A DNA stretch of 64,000 nucleotides from Hypomesus transpacificus (GCF_021917145.1 NC_061070.1:12611390-12675389), one strand, 5' to 3'. Numbered from the stretch's first letter, positions 11,701 to 21,899 are shown. Numbers and translations: made by a program. The notes: generated by a model not told the origin, from the letters alone.

Positions 11701-13404
11701 ATCTCCAGGAGCTAAAATAGGGAAAACAGTCTTACATAGTTGTCTGAAAATGGCTATTCATAACTGTACTGTATAGCCATTTTCTTTTTTTTTTACATTG
11801 TTTCCCTTTGTTTTGCTTGTACCTGTGGGGCTGAACAGGACAGTGATGGAGAGAGACTCTGGGTCAACCTGCAACAGAAAACCTTCCTTACATCCCACAT
11901 AAAGTTCTGAAGACGCTGTCCAGCAGACAGCACTAGGGCTTAGTCTGCTCCTGATCCACTTCATAGGCTGTGGAAACATAGAGGCACCACAGGGAAAGGG
12001 AATTTCAATGAACCATTGCTCATTTGTATGATAAGCTATATATGATAGAATCCTTTTTCGTATTGTGGAGGTGTGCAGCATCCTACCACAAAACATGCTG
12101 CCTTGTCTCCTGTCAGCCCTGCGATTGCAGATTTAGGCATCAGAGGGCCCAAATAGGTGAGTTTGCCGTTGGGAACATGAGAGGGATTCAACTCCCTCTC
12201 CACAAAGGAGCCATCAGTAGCAGGGAGATCTATCACACTTCGATGTGACAGAGAAAGGGTCCAATTTAATACATCAGATTTAGACAGATGTCTAGTACAC
12301 GATGTACTAAATAGGCTACACAGAAACTTCCCACACTTCCTCACCCTGGTTTCATGATATGAAAGTTGTCACTCTTCTCAATGTTCCAAACAGTTAGGGA
12401 TGCAGCCCCCACAGCACAAATCTGAAGCCAGTTCAGAGGGTTGAATATCAAAGATGTTATACCCATTGCAGCCTGTGGCTGCTTACAAATTTGAGATCCA
12501 GTCTCCCAATTCCTAGAATAGAGCATACAGAAGTGAGAGAGCAGGTTGAGTGAATACACACAGACGGTTAACAGAATGTTTGGAAGGAATACAAACCCAA
12601 TAGCTATAGGGAATTGTAATTTCTCGAGTTGTAATTTGCTCACCATACTGTTATGGTGTGGTCTGGAAGTGATGAGCAGCAGGCCAAATATGGACCAGCA
12701 TCACTTAAGGCTATAGAAGTGTAGGATAGTTGGGCTGTTCCTGAAGAAAATGTAACCACATTCGTTTAGCTCTGCAGACTAGGTCCTTAACCTAGTATAT
12801 TAACCACTGGTATCTACAAACCTGAGCACAAAGACAAGTTCTTACCCTTTAATTCGTTTTTCAACCCAAGTCCTGGGTAGTTGTACACAAATATGGAGGG
12901 ATTCAGCCTTTGCTCAGAGAACGCTAGAGTTCTACAATTGCTATTTGCGGTGACGGTACCTATCCCTCTTCCAGGACTTTGCAGCACATTTCGATTTTTG
13001 GTCTTCACGTCCAGGAAAACGATGTAATTCCCACAGATGTAACACACTGTTTTCTTGTCAACAAATTCAACATTTTGATTTGTCAATCCCTGAGCCCACC
13101 TAGAAAAAATACTTAAATTAAATTGCAAACCTTGATAACCATGATAACCACGGCTATTGTACTATCTGGCTGTCGAATGTAGAGCTACAGTACAGGCTAC
13201 TGTACAGTGCAGTAACACTGTGTAACATTGGTACTACAGTAACTGTGTTTGTCGTTGCTACTGTACTGGTACTGTACTGTACTGTAGTATACAGTATTAG
13301 CTTCATGAATAACAAATACACATTATGCTAAGTTCTAGTTCCATAGGCTTAGTTGGCCAGGAAAGTGTTTCTTACCTGACCTCTAAATTTCCCAGTACAT
13401 CCAT
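2717..13404 (-). CDS. cfap43: Cilia- and flagella-associated protein 43 (WDR96)
   Basis: Thirty-eight coding exons on the minus strand: 13404-13376, 13099-12846, 12740-12644, 12512-12345, 12237-12087, 11967-11823, 11711-11629, 11521-11390, 11299-11179, 11111-10996, 10908-10760, 10641-10538, 10435-10277, 10070-9907, 9821-9657, 9551-9421, 9210-9039, 8924-8820, 8163-8086, 7995-7870, 7790-7686, 7550-7434, 7330-7130, 6980-6774, 6553-6464, 6346-6266, 6161-6033, 5922-5803, 5729-5622, 5371-5285, 5193-5105, 4928-4712, 4516-4404, 4230-4071, 3888-3724, 3365-3285, 3149-2996, 2892-2717. The sum is 5049 nt, 1682 aa plus stop, in one unbroken frame (human CFAP43 is about 1665 aa). Exons 1-16 (about 722 aa) carry the WD-repeat region, for example [20 protein letters not shown] in exon 16; the rest is charged coiled coil. 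The protein belongs to the axonemal tether/tether-head complex with CFAP44 and is needed for motile cilia and sperm flagella. The exon 9 donor (11179) is the least certain junction. The gene starts 278 bp from the divergent gsto1 start. Confidence 0.95.
3231..3250. repeat. (TA)n microsatellite in a cfap43 intron
   Basis: About ten TA units in the intron between coding exons 36 and 37 of cfap43. Confidence 0.85.
9341..9388. promoter_or_regulatory. Two tandem CTCF-core-like motifs in cfap43 intron 16
   Basis: TTGCCCCCTGGTGTC occurs at 9341-9355 and again at 9374-9388, a 33-bp period, with similar flanks (TTTTAGATAACACA and TTGATATAACACA). Each matches the reverse complement of the CTCF core at about 12 of 14 positions. 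The pair looks like a short tandem duplication. Occupancy is inferred only. Confidence 0.35.
13170..13300. repeat. Self-complementary ACTGTAC-rich tract in cfap43 intron 1
   Basis: The words TACTGTAC, GTACAGT and ACAGTA recur many times on both strands, so the tract can fold on itself. It fills the middle of the short first intron of cfap43. No coding potential. Confidence 0.6.
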
Positions 13405-13682
13405 ATCAAATAAACCAGGTTGCTAACTATATTTAGCTAGACTGAAAGAAAGGCTACCATATAGCATACACAAGCGAAAAATGTTGGGTTGTGTATCCTT
13501 GACAACCACAACTTGCTTGATTGTCTTTGCATACGGTTCAATGATTGGCTGTTGAATCATTCGTAAAAACGCCCCCTTCGCTCCTGAACACGCCCAGGGA
13601 AGTTGTGTCGATCCTGTGATCAGTCACAGCCATAGGTCACAGCTTGATCATTCCTTGAGAAAGAAGCTCTACTTACAGAAGC
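13405..13682. promoter_or_regulatory. Divergent cfap43/gsto1 promoter with a candidate RFX X-box
   Basis: Only 278 bp separate the ATG of cfap43 (minus) from the ATG of gsto1 (plus), so both 5' UTRs and core promoters share this segment. GTATCCTTGACAAC at 13493-13506 matches the palindromic RFX X-box GTTGCCATGGCAAC at 10 of 14 positions and lies about 90 bp upstream of the cfap43 ATG, a usual place for X-boxes of ciliary genes. No TATA box was seen. The regulatory role is inferred. Confidence 0.45.
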
Positions 13683-15635
13683 ATGGCATCTGAAAAGTGT
13701 TTCGCCAAGGGTAAGAGCTAACATTGTTGTGGATGCTCGCTAGCATGCACGAATATTAGATTGCTTGAAAGGCTATGTAGTAATCGCTGGTTAATATAGA
13801 ATATATTTTTATAACAGATTGATAGTTAAGGCAGATCTAGCATCATCAGTGTGAAATCTGATGCCAAATATGTGTCAAGTATGGTTGCATCATGACTACC
13901 ATCTCAATTTATTTGGTTTTGCTCCCAGTCGTATGTTGTTTTCCTTTATGCTACATCATAAACCAAGCTACACTGAAAACGAAACTAGTGCACTGAAAGT
14001 GCCATGAATTCAGCACGTTTCCTTAAAACGTTCTTACTTGTCTGGTTACAACAATATGAGGTTACAACATATGATCGTGTGCATGTATCGTGCCTCCAAA
14101 CTCCAGTTTGCAGATTGGACTGTGAGGAGTTGGGGAATCTTGAAGAGACAAAATGCAGCTTGCATGATAAAGCGAAATGGACTGGGTTTGATTTTTGCTG
14201 AGTCATTGAAAAAAGAAAGAATGAAAGAAAGAAAGCGAAATGTAGCCTACACCCTAACCTTTATTCACTCTAACCTTTTTCAGACTGGATTTCAGTGGGT
14301 GACTGCATGATTAAGCATAATTTGTCACATACAGTATCGGATTAAACCAAGGGTCAATGAGCCTGTCAAAAGAGAATGCACAGAAGACAGAAGGTTTTTA
14401 GTAGATTGGTACCAAAGGATTTAGTGATTAAATCAAAGTAACATAAATTATATAACCTTTGCACTTGTTCTCTCCAGGTTCCTCAGCCCCTGGTCCAGTG
14501 CCCAAGGGACACATCAGGCTGTACAGTATGAGATTCTGTCCATTTGCTCAGAGGACTAGACTAGTGCTTCAGGCCAAGGGAATCAAGTATGGCAACTATA
14601 GATTAATACTTTCACTGTAATATTTTTATATAAAAGTTGTACTTTACTTTGTGTATTGTTTTCTACTTTTGTTTCGTTTACTTAGACATGAAACCATCAA
14701 CATTAACTTAAAAGACAAACCTGATTGGTACTTTGAGAAGAACCCTCTCGGTCTTGTTCCAACTTTGGAGACTGCGAGTGGACAAGTGATCTACGAGTCA
14801 CCAATCACCTGTGACTACCTGGATGAAGTTTATGCAGAGAAAAAGCTGCTGCCAGCAGATCCATTTGAGAAGGCCCAGCAGAAGATGATGCTGGAGAACT
14901 TCTCCAAGGTCTGTTCGTTTTGTTGTATGCCCAAGCACATTTACTTAAATATCAACTATATTCAAATACAAAAAGGTGTAGCCAAGTGCATACTTTTGAT
15001 TAGAAATGTACATTAACTATGAATTATTATTATTTTCCAGATCACACCATACTTCTACAAGATACCAATGGGCAGAACAAAAGGAGAGGATGTATCAACA
15101 TTGGTAAAGGAGCTGAAGGAGAAATTTAACCAGCTGAATTATGTAAGTGATCTCTACTAAGGTTGTAAGTCATGAAAATACTTGTTTTCAGTGTTTAATA
15201 CATGAATCTCAGTCAGTTGCCTTGTCCTTGGTTTCCGAGCCATGTGTATAGCGACTCAGTATGTCTACACGTCTGATCATTCACTTTTAGACCCTTGGCA
15301 AGAAGAAGTTCTACGGTGGTAACTCCATCACCATGATTGATTACATGATGTGGCCATGGTTTGAGAGGCTGGAGATGTTCGAGTTAAACCAGTATGTACT
15401 TCCCTATTTTCAAATTCAAGACATGGATGTGGCCTCTATTCCTTTTGGTCAGTGTAATTCTCCATACTGCATCTCTGTCCCCAGATGTTTGGATGAAACT
15501 CCAGAGCTGAAGAAGTGGACCGAGTGCATGATGGAGGATCCTACAGTCAAGGCCGTATCGTACAGCCCTGATACCTACAAGGCTTTCTACAAGACTTACA
15601 TTGAAGGGCAACCAAATTACGACTATGGTTTGTAG
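13683..15635 (+). CDS. gsto1: Glutathione S-transferase omega
   Basis: Six coding exons: 13683-13710, 14478-14586, 14686-14908, 15041-15142, 15291-15391 and 15485-15635. Phases chain to 714 nt, 237 aa (human GSTO1 is 241). Omega-class GSTs are cytosolic thiol transferases, dehydroascorbate reductases and methylarsonate reductases that use glutathione. The active-site motif [15 protein letters not shown] places the catalytic cysteine at residue 30. The thioredoxin-like domain continues through [11 protein letters not shown] and [12 protein letters not shown]; the helical C-terminal domain includes [16 protein letters not shown]. The C-terminus DYGL is the same as in the human enzyme. Position between cfap43 and itprip matches the human GSTO1/GSTO2 locus, but only one copy is present, so it could be co-orthologous to both. 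Confidence 0.95.
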
Positions 15636-15936
15636 ACACCAGTTAATCAAGACTTCTGTACACCTCCAGTTCTTCTATGTTCCCATCATCATTGTTATTT
15701 GGCCAACTAGATGCAATCTGCAGTGGTCTTTCTGATGTGATGTTTCAGAAACATTCTTATCTTGGTTCCATCTACCTTTTAATTACACGTAATACATTAT
15801 ATAATAGTCTTAGGTAATTGAACAATCTGAGCATTGTACTAATTATGTGGTCTTTCATTGGTGTTAGAGAATAACACTAGAAATGTTTGGATCATGTGTG
15901 ATAAGGCTAATCTATATCCTTCTTTGTTAATTGAAC

Positions 15937-15942
15937 AATAAA
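15937..15942 (+). other. gsto1 poly(A) signal
   Basis: AATAAA about 300 bp past the gsto1 stop codon. The stretch from 15.96 to 16.88 kb beyond it holds no recognisable gene and probably contains the long itprip 3' UTR on the minus strand. Confidence 0.7.
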
Positions 15943-16880
15943 CAGTTTCAAACATTTTTACATTCCTGATCATCTGTGGTGCAGTTATTTTGCATGTCAA
16001 ATGTTGTTTGAGTATGTACAGTATGTTTTATTATGGGAAGATGACCTGCCCTACTGTGATTCCCCCACTGGGTGTCCTGTCAAACTTGTACAAAGCGTGT
16101 GCTCAAAGCATGGTGTAATTCCCAAAGGGTGGCGTTGCTTAAGATGGGGGAAGTGAAGTGAGAAGTGTCTAATATGTCTCACTGTGAAACACTGTTTTAA
16201 TGTACCAATGTTAATTGCTAACTCTAAATCATAAGAAATTAACAATATGTGGCAAAAAATCTTTTAATAGCTGCCATCCGTGTTATTGAAAACTTAAGTG
16301 TTCACCATTTATGTAACTGTTTGCAATACAATACATATTTATAATACAGCAAGTGTAAGAGGTAGGCCTACTTTAGCAAGCGATATGAAACAGACCAAGA
16401 AGAATTTGCTAAGAATACACTATCATGTTTCTCAAGTACCTATAGGAAGGAATGTCTACTGAATGCCTTTTGCTGGGATTCTTATAACCTGATGTCAGAA
16501 CAACAGGGTTTGAGTCAAGGAATCTGATAATATTGCACCATGAACACACAATTATCCTTTTTATGATGTGGAAGACATCATGTGATGCTAGTATATAGAA
16601 AATATTCTTCATTTATAAATATGTTTACAGTAAAAAGCAAACAAGTGTACACAACAAAGTAAATAAAAATATTGTAAAAGTCAAGTAGCAATACTGAAAG
16701 GTAAGTATGATGCAAATAACGCTGTTTCCTTCTTTCTGCAAAACCATTGTAACAAACATCTAAAAAGGACATTGCCTCCTTTTGTTTCAGTGCGGGTGTA
16801 CATTTCTCTATATCAGTAACATATAATGTCATACTGACAGTATGCCCATCTCCTAATAAATCAATATATAAAAGTATGAA

Positions 16881-18493
16881 CTATAAACTTGAGTCTAGTC
16901 CATGGTGGACATCTCCATTTGGTATGACAGGAGTGTATTCCTGTATCAGGACAGGAGCGTTCCTGAGCATCTCCTGGAAGTGCCGAAGCGTGTGTGCGTA
17001 AAGCTCCTTCTGTAAAACCAGTGACCTAAACAGGTTGATGGGTTCAGATCTACTAAAGATCTCTGGAACCTGGATCACTGTGGGTACCAGGCTGTTTCCA
17101 ACCAGCACATGATGGAGTCTCTTTTGCTGGAGACTCCTCTGCAGGAAGCCAAGCACATCCCTGAGCCTGAGCTCCAGACAACCTGGGCCCCAACAGGATG
17201 AGGCTCTACACAGCAACAGGTGGATCACCGCTGTCTTCAGGTGGTAGTTAGTTAGAAAACTCCTACCTGTCAAGCCTGTCTGCTTCTTGAGAAGGAAAGT
17301 GAGGACCTGAAGGCAGTGCAGGTGGCAAGCGTTTTCCGGAAGGCCTTTAGCCACATGTTTGAATAAGTTCCTTTCATAGACAGCGAAGGATAGGGGCCAG
17401 TATGTGTCAGAGAAGCTGGTGCCAACTGAGGGGAAGTGTGGGACAAAATAGGCGCTTGTGTCCTCCAGCTGGACGACAGGTATAATGTTCATCACCACAA
17501 CCTTCCCTGAGCGGAACCTGATCTTAAGGGCCCCAGCAGTGTCCAGGTTGCGAAAAGTGAGCTGAAACTCGTACTTGTGAGATATGCGCCCCCAGGCTTT
17601 GGTTACAGAGATCTGGAACCACTTCATAACCTGGTCCTTGGCCAGGTAGACAGTGTTCTTGGAGCACAGCAGGTCTTCTGAGGTTTGGTCTGCTTTCGGC
17701 CTTTCAGTATTTCTGTGCAGTAGACAAAGCATGTCTTCTCCGAAATTGGCGGAGCCACAGAGACAGTCCTCTTTATTCTCCCCAGCTCTGCTCACCCTGA
17801 TTCTGCCACAGCCCTGCATGTCTGGGGGGACATCACTGGAAGGGCTGCACCACAGCTTAAACTGGAAGGAGTTTGGCTCGGGAAGGGTAAAAGGAACGAT
17901 GAGGTCACACATCAGCGGTTTGCTCGCCCTCCAGGACTCAAACATGCTTCCAACTCCCACAAAGTCCCCTACCTCCATGTCAGCCTCCCTTCCACACACA
18001 CTCCTCAGAGCCTCCAGCAGGTCATCAGCAAAACCCTCCACAAACTCCTTCACCCTCCAGTTCTCATGGGCCATGGTGTGCATACACCGGTCACAGAAGC
18101 TCCTCAGGATGCCCTTGTCCAGCAGCAGAGTCTTGGAGCTGATGAAGCCAGTCTCAGCATCCATATCCTCGTCCTCCAGGTACTGGGCCTCCATGTCAGC
18201 CAAGTCCTGTCTACACACCTCAATGGTGAAAAAGATGACTAGGGAGAGGGTGCTCCAGAAGTACCAGCTGTAGCTCTCCCCTGAGTCCAGGTTTTGCTCC
18301 TCGACATCAGGATGAGAGAGCTCCTTCTCCAGCCGCATCTGTTCCAACTCCAGCCTCTCCTCATGCTCTTTCATGCGGAGCAGCAGCTCCTCGTCTTGCT
18401 CCAGGAGAGTGGTATTCTCCTGGGGGAAGAGCAAGGGGTGTTTAAGATGGCCGCTGCCACCACCATACACACCCGAGCAATGGCCCCCTGCAT
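16881..18493 (-). CDS. itprip: Inositol 1,4,5-trisphosphate receptor-interacting protein, with apparent 1-nt frameshift
   Basis: One coding exon with its acceptor at 18548-18549. ITPRIP (DANGER) binds the IP3 receptor and modulates calcium release; it has an N-terminal hydrophobic segment, a coiled coil, a transmembrane segment and a Mab-21-like domain. The ATG at 18491-18493 opens MQGAIARVCMVVAAAILN, like the family start. The family's next residues (HPLLFPQENTTL) are found only in another frame, entered at 18440, where one C seems to be missing. From there 519 codons are open to the stop at 16881, including LEQMRLEKEL and the membrane segment YFWSTLSLVIFFTIEV. Total is about 537 aa against 547 in human. 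The rest of the frame is clean, which favours a sequencing or assembly error, or a recent mutation, over an old pseudogene. Synteny agrees. Confidence 0.88.
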
Positions 18494-19670
18494 CCTCGCT
18501 AAGGTTTCAAACGACACAAAGCCATCCTCTGTTGTGGCTTTGAACTCCTGAAATATAAACAGAAAATATGTCAAATTCACATGTAGTCCTACACTGATTT
18601 TGGAAGTTGTTACAAAACTGAATTCTGAAAGATGTCAATCATGGTATGAATTCACATTCACATGTCATTTCCATGTAGAGCCCCACCCCTTCTGAGGAAG
18701 CAAAAAGCCTCCTATACTAAATATAGAGTTGGTACAGGGTGGAGTGACGCACTGTTGTCCAGTATTAAACTGCACCCTCTGAAAGGAAGGAAGATAATAT
18801 TTTGAAACAGTAGGCCTACTTTAGAGGAACTTACATGACTTTTTCTGTGCAATTTAGCCGATTTACATTCTGCCAAAAAGTAATATCTACATTCTGTAAA
18901 AACCTTTAGAAAAGGCTGACGCAAATACTATGCTATTAATTTATCTTTTATGCATCTTCTTCTTACAATTTGTAAATAACCAATTTTGGGCTATAGTTTA
19001 CAAACTAACCACAGATACGTGCAACCAATGACAACTGTTTCCCATCTGACTTCAAATATTACCTAATGCAGGCTCTGATATTACCTGGAATGAAAGCCAT
19101 GTTAAAACCCCAAAAGAGTCAAGAAACCCTTATTCAAGACTTGACCATCGGTCCATCGTGCTAACATTATGCTTGAACTGTTCGTTTTCCAGTGTTCACA
19201 CTGGGTAACACACACTTTCTACTATGAAAAGACATCCAGTCCTCAAAAAATGCCAATTGTGTTTTCTGTAGCCTACTCAGACTGTATTCAAATGCACAAA
19301 ATGCTTGCCGCAATTGGCCTATTTTATTTCCAACAACATGGAGTTCGAATGACTCAACATCACGTTGTTCAAGTTTTCCTAGAATCTAAAAAGTGTGCTC
19401 CAATGGATGGAAACTGCATGATGGTCACTTCAATGCCAAGCTTGGGCAGTTCTGTATTTCCCATCTTGCATAATTTTTTTTAGTTAATATTTTGGGAAAT
19501 GGTATTGTCCCGTAAATACGTTGTTGTAAATGACGTTAGTTAATTACTTGATTATAAAGAAATTAAGCTTGTCAATCGACTGATGTAGCCTATAACACTC
19601 AGTATCCTCAACGAAAAGAGTAGGCCTGATAAGTATATAAAAGTAGTCACTTTGAAAATGGTTTACTTAC

Positions 19671-19800
19671 CTTCGGCGTGTTTTAAAGGGATGTAAAGAT
19701 CATTATTGATTTGTAAGATATTTCAGATTGTTTATCTCCCCCAAAAACTAACATTCTCACAACGTCGAGCTTCAATATGTAATGAGGAAGCATTGGTTGG
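19671..19800 (-). promoter_or_regulatory. Probable itprip 5' UTR exon and promoter
   Basis: A consensus donor (CGAAG then GTAAGTAAAC, boundary at 19671/19670 on the minus strand) pairs with the polypyrimidine acceptor just upstream of the itprip coding exon (18548-18549), implying a noncoding first exon here and an intron of 1123 bp. The upper limit of the exon is not determined. The 18.55-19.67 kb intron shows nothing else recognisable. Confidence 0.5.
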
Positions 19801-19836
19801 TCTACCACGCATTTCCGGACCGTGAGCGCTCCGCCC

Positions 19837-19935
19837 TAGCCTGGCTGCCAGCCCAACTTCTCCCCGCCCAAAAGAAATTTGTTCGGGAAATTGTCATATT
19901 CTGACTAGAATTATGAGTATGACAATGTCAGGCTA
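19837..19935. mobile_element. Short palindromic MITE-like element
   Basis: The ends TAGCCTGGC (19837-19845) and GTCAGGCTA (19927-19935) are inverted copies with one mismatch. Inside, TTGTCATATTC (19891) and GAGTATGACAA (19915-19925) form a second inverted pair with one mismatch. The layout is that of a tiny non-autonomous palindromic element in the 5' flank of itprip. The family is not identified. Confidence 0.4.
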
Positions 19936-20335
19936 GCTCCGCCCAGTCGTGGTGCGAAATTACTTGTAACTTCTGAAAAAGGCTACAATAAAATTGAATA
20001 GAACATAATCGAATAGGATGCGTGCATCTCAAATGATGTGGAATAACCTACAAAGCCTAATCTCCCAGAGAACAAGGTCCTCTAATACGAGACAGGATAA
20101 TACGCCTACAAACAAAAATGTCATTATTTATTAAGATTACATATTTATAAATAGTTAAAGAATGTCTTTAAGAATGTTTGAAATATATACCCTCAAGGTG
20201 GCGCTTTAGACATATTTGTCTGCCGTTAATTTAAACAAGAACATTTACTAAACTAAATGTACTGAAGTTGAGGTATGCTGGATGTAATGATCTAATTAAA
20301 AGTAGAGATCATGTTTTCATGTTGCTCTCGACCAG

Positions 20336-20618
20336 CGGACTGGCCATCGGGAGCACCGGGAGAATTCCCTGTGGGCCGAAACACTTCTGGGCTGGAGGGC
20401 CGCTTGCCTTATAATTATTTGAATTACTAATAAAATGTCGGCAGAAGATTGAGCGACACGGTTGGCAAGTCCCCCTTTTCCCAAGGCCGGTTGGCCAATT
20501 CCAAATGAACGTCTGTGCAGCCCTTACCCCGCCCCCTCTGCATTGCTTACACACGACAGTGACACTGAGATCGAAAGATATCTAGTAGAGAGGGGGTCGG
20601 TTCTGGTGGGCCAGTCCG
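20336..20618. mobile_element. 283-bp non-autonomous inverted-end element abutting the ch25h TATA box
   Basis: The left end CGGACTGGCC (20336-20345) is the exact inverted copy of the right end GGCCAGTCCG (20609-20618). The interior has features I remember from a dispersed fish repeat: 'ATCGGGAGCACCGGGAGAATTCCC', 'GGGCCG', and 'CTGTGCAGCCC'. It has no coding capacity. The right terminus is directly followed by the TATAAAAG of ch25h. Family membership needs a repeat search. Confidence 0.55.
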
Positions 20619-20626
20619 TATAAAAG
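20619..20626 (+). promoter_or_regulatory. TATA box of ch25h
   Basis: TATAAAAG lies about 150 bp upstream of the ch25h ATG, predicting transcription start near 20645-20655. It begins at the base after the palindromic element's end. Confidence 0.6.
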
Positions 20627-20678
20627 TCCAGTTCCTATTTTCACTCCCAGTCAGTCCCTGCTCTCGACTGTTTCCATT

Positions 20679-20759
20679 ATGTCATCTCCGATGGGATTTC
20701 CCCATATCAGCAGTGTGGACTTCCTAAACGTCACTTTCTTTTCTCCACCCTCTCTTTAA
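20679..20759 (+). other. Upstream ORF in the ch25h leader (26 codons plus stop)
   Basis: An ATG at 20679 opens a 26-codon frame (MSSPMGFPHISSVDFLNVTF...) ending at TAA 20757-20759, ten bases before the ch25h ATG and out of frame with it. It could lower ch25h translation. The run CTTTTCTCCACCCTCTCTTTAAG just before the ATG also resembles a splice acceptor, so an unrecognised intron is an alternative. Confidence 0.4.
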
Positions 20760-20769
20760 GAGCCTGCAC

Positions 20770-21609
20770 ATGGGGATTTATTTCATTGACAGAATCAGAA
20801 TGGAGCCAGCACCTCACCTTCTGCTGCAGAGCCTTTGGGACAGGATAAGAGAACAGGACAACCTTCTCCGATCTCCTTTATTCCCTGTCCTGTTCTCCTT
20901 CACACTCTACATTTTCTGCTGCCTGCCTTACCTCTGTCTAGATTTACTGTCCACCAGGGTGGCTCTAGTGCGCTGCTACAAGATTCAGCCCCACATCACA
21001 GTGACCTGGGCCATGGCTTGGAACTGTCTGGCCAAGTCCCTTTACACTCATGCTGTGTTCATCTTCCCTCTGGGTGTCCTTCACTGGTACTGGAGGCCCG
21101 TGGTCCTCCCTGCCCAAGCACCTGGAGCTTGGGCAGCTGCCTGGGACGTGCTGGCCTGCCTCCTGCTTTTCGACCTGCAGTACTTTGTGTGGCATATGCT
21201 ACATCACAAGGTGCCCTGGCTCTACCAGACCTTCCACAAGGAACACCATCGCTACACGGCAACCTTCGCCCTCACCACCGAGCACTCGGGCGTCTGGGAG
21301 ACCCTGAGTCTGGGCTTCTTCGCGGCTGTCACACCTGTCCTGTTGGACTGCCACCCGCTCACCAAGATGCTTTTCTTCTCCCTCAACATCTGGATGTCCG
21401 TTGAGGACCACTCTGGCTATGACCTGCCCTGGTCCCCACACAGATTGGTGCCTTTTGGTCTTTACGGCGGAGCTCCTCACCATGACCTGCACCACTTAAA
21501 GTTCAATGTGAACTATGCACCGTATTTCACTCATTGGGACAGGCTCTTAGGCATGCTGTACACCGAGACAGCTGATGCATCCGATGTGCTGCTAAAGAGA
21601 ACAATATGA
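20770..21609 (+). CDS. ch25h: Cholesterol 25-hydroxylase
   Basis: An intronless 279-aa frame, as in human CH25H (272 aa, also intronless). The enzyme is a di-iron, ER-membrane fatty-acid-hydroxylase-superfamily protein that makes 25-hydroxycholesterol, a regulator of sterol synthesis and an antiviral oxysterol. All three histidine boxes are visible: WHMLHH (H142, H145, H146), FHKEHH (H156, H159, H160) and HHDLHH (237-242). VEDHSGYDLPWSPHRLVPFG is near-identical to the family. Hydrophobic segments lie at about residues 35-60, 90-106 and 125-141. A second in-frame ATG (residue 11, MEPAPHLLLQSLWD) is an alternative start giving a length nearer the human protein. It is followed by AATAAA at 21854. 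Confidence 0.96.
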   Translation: MGIYFIDRIRMEPAPHLLLQSLWDRIREQDNLLRSPLFPVLFSFTLYIFCCLPYLCLDLLSTRVALVRCYKIQPHITVTWAMAWNCLAKSLYTHAVFIFPLGVLHWYWRPVVLPAQAPGAWAAAWDVLACLLLFDLQYFVWHMLHHKVPWLYQTFHKEHHRYTATFALTTEHSGVWETLSLGFFAAVTPVLLDCHPLTKMLFFSLNIWMSVEDHSGYDLPWSPHRLVPFGLYGGAPHHDLHHLKFNVNYAPYFTHWDRLLGMLYTETADASDVLLKRTI

Positions 21610-21853
21610 AGTACAATATGAAGACTGCAGATTCAGTTCAGAGGAAAGTAAGAAAAAGACTCAAATCTGAAGATTCACAGTTTTGAAAAAATGGAGGATT
21701 GTGGTGCATTGTGGTATTATGTTGTGAATTTTGTTACCAGTTCAGTGTTTCATGAATGTTTCAATATTGCCCTATTTTCTTTGGAAACGTTTTGTTGGTT
21801 TTATTGTTGTATAAAGCTTTTGTGTATTCTACTATGTTATGTGACTCCGGATA

Positions 21854-21859
21854 AATAAA
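21854..21859 (+). other. ch25h poly(A) signal
   Basis: AATAAA 245 bp past the ch25h stop codon, in an AT-rich 3' UTR. Confidence 0.7.
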
Positions 21860-21899
21860 TGTGCAATATTTTATATGATATAATATTTAAAGTTTTACT

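Noticed and set aside
17653-18273. Long open frame on the plus strand antisense to itprip
   Set aside because: It mirrors the itprip coding exon, has no family resemblance and lacks splice or promoter signals.
20835-21404. Second long frame overlapping ch25h on the same strand
   Set aside because: It is the +2 frame of a GC-rich coding exon. The ch25h frame holds all histidine boxes.
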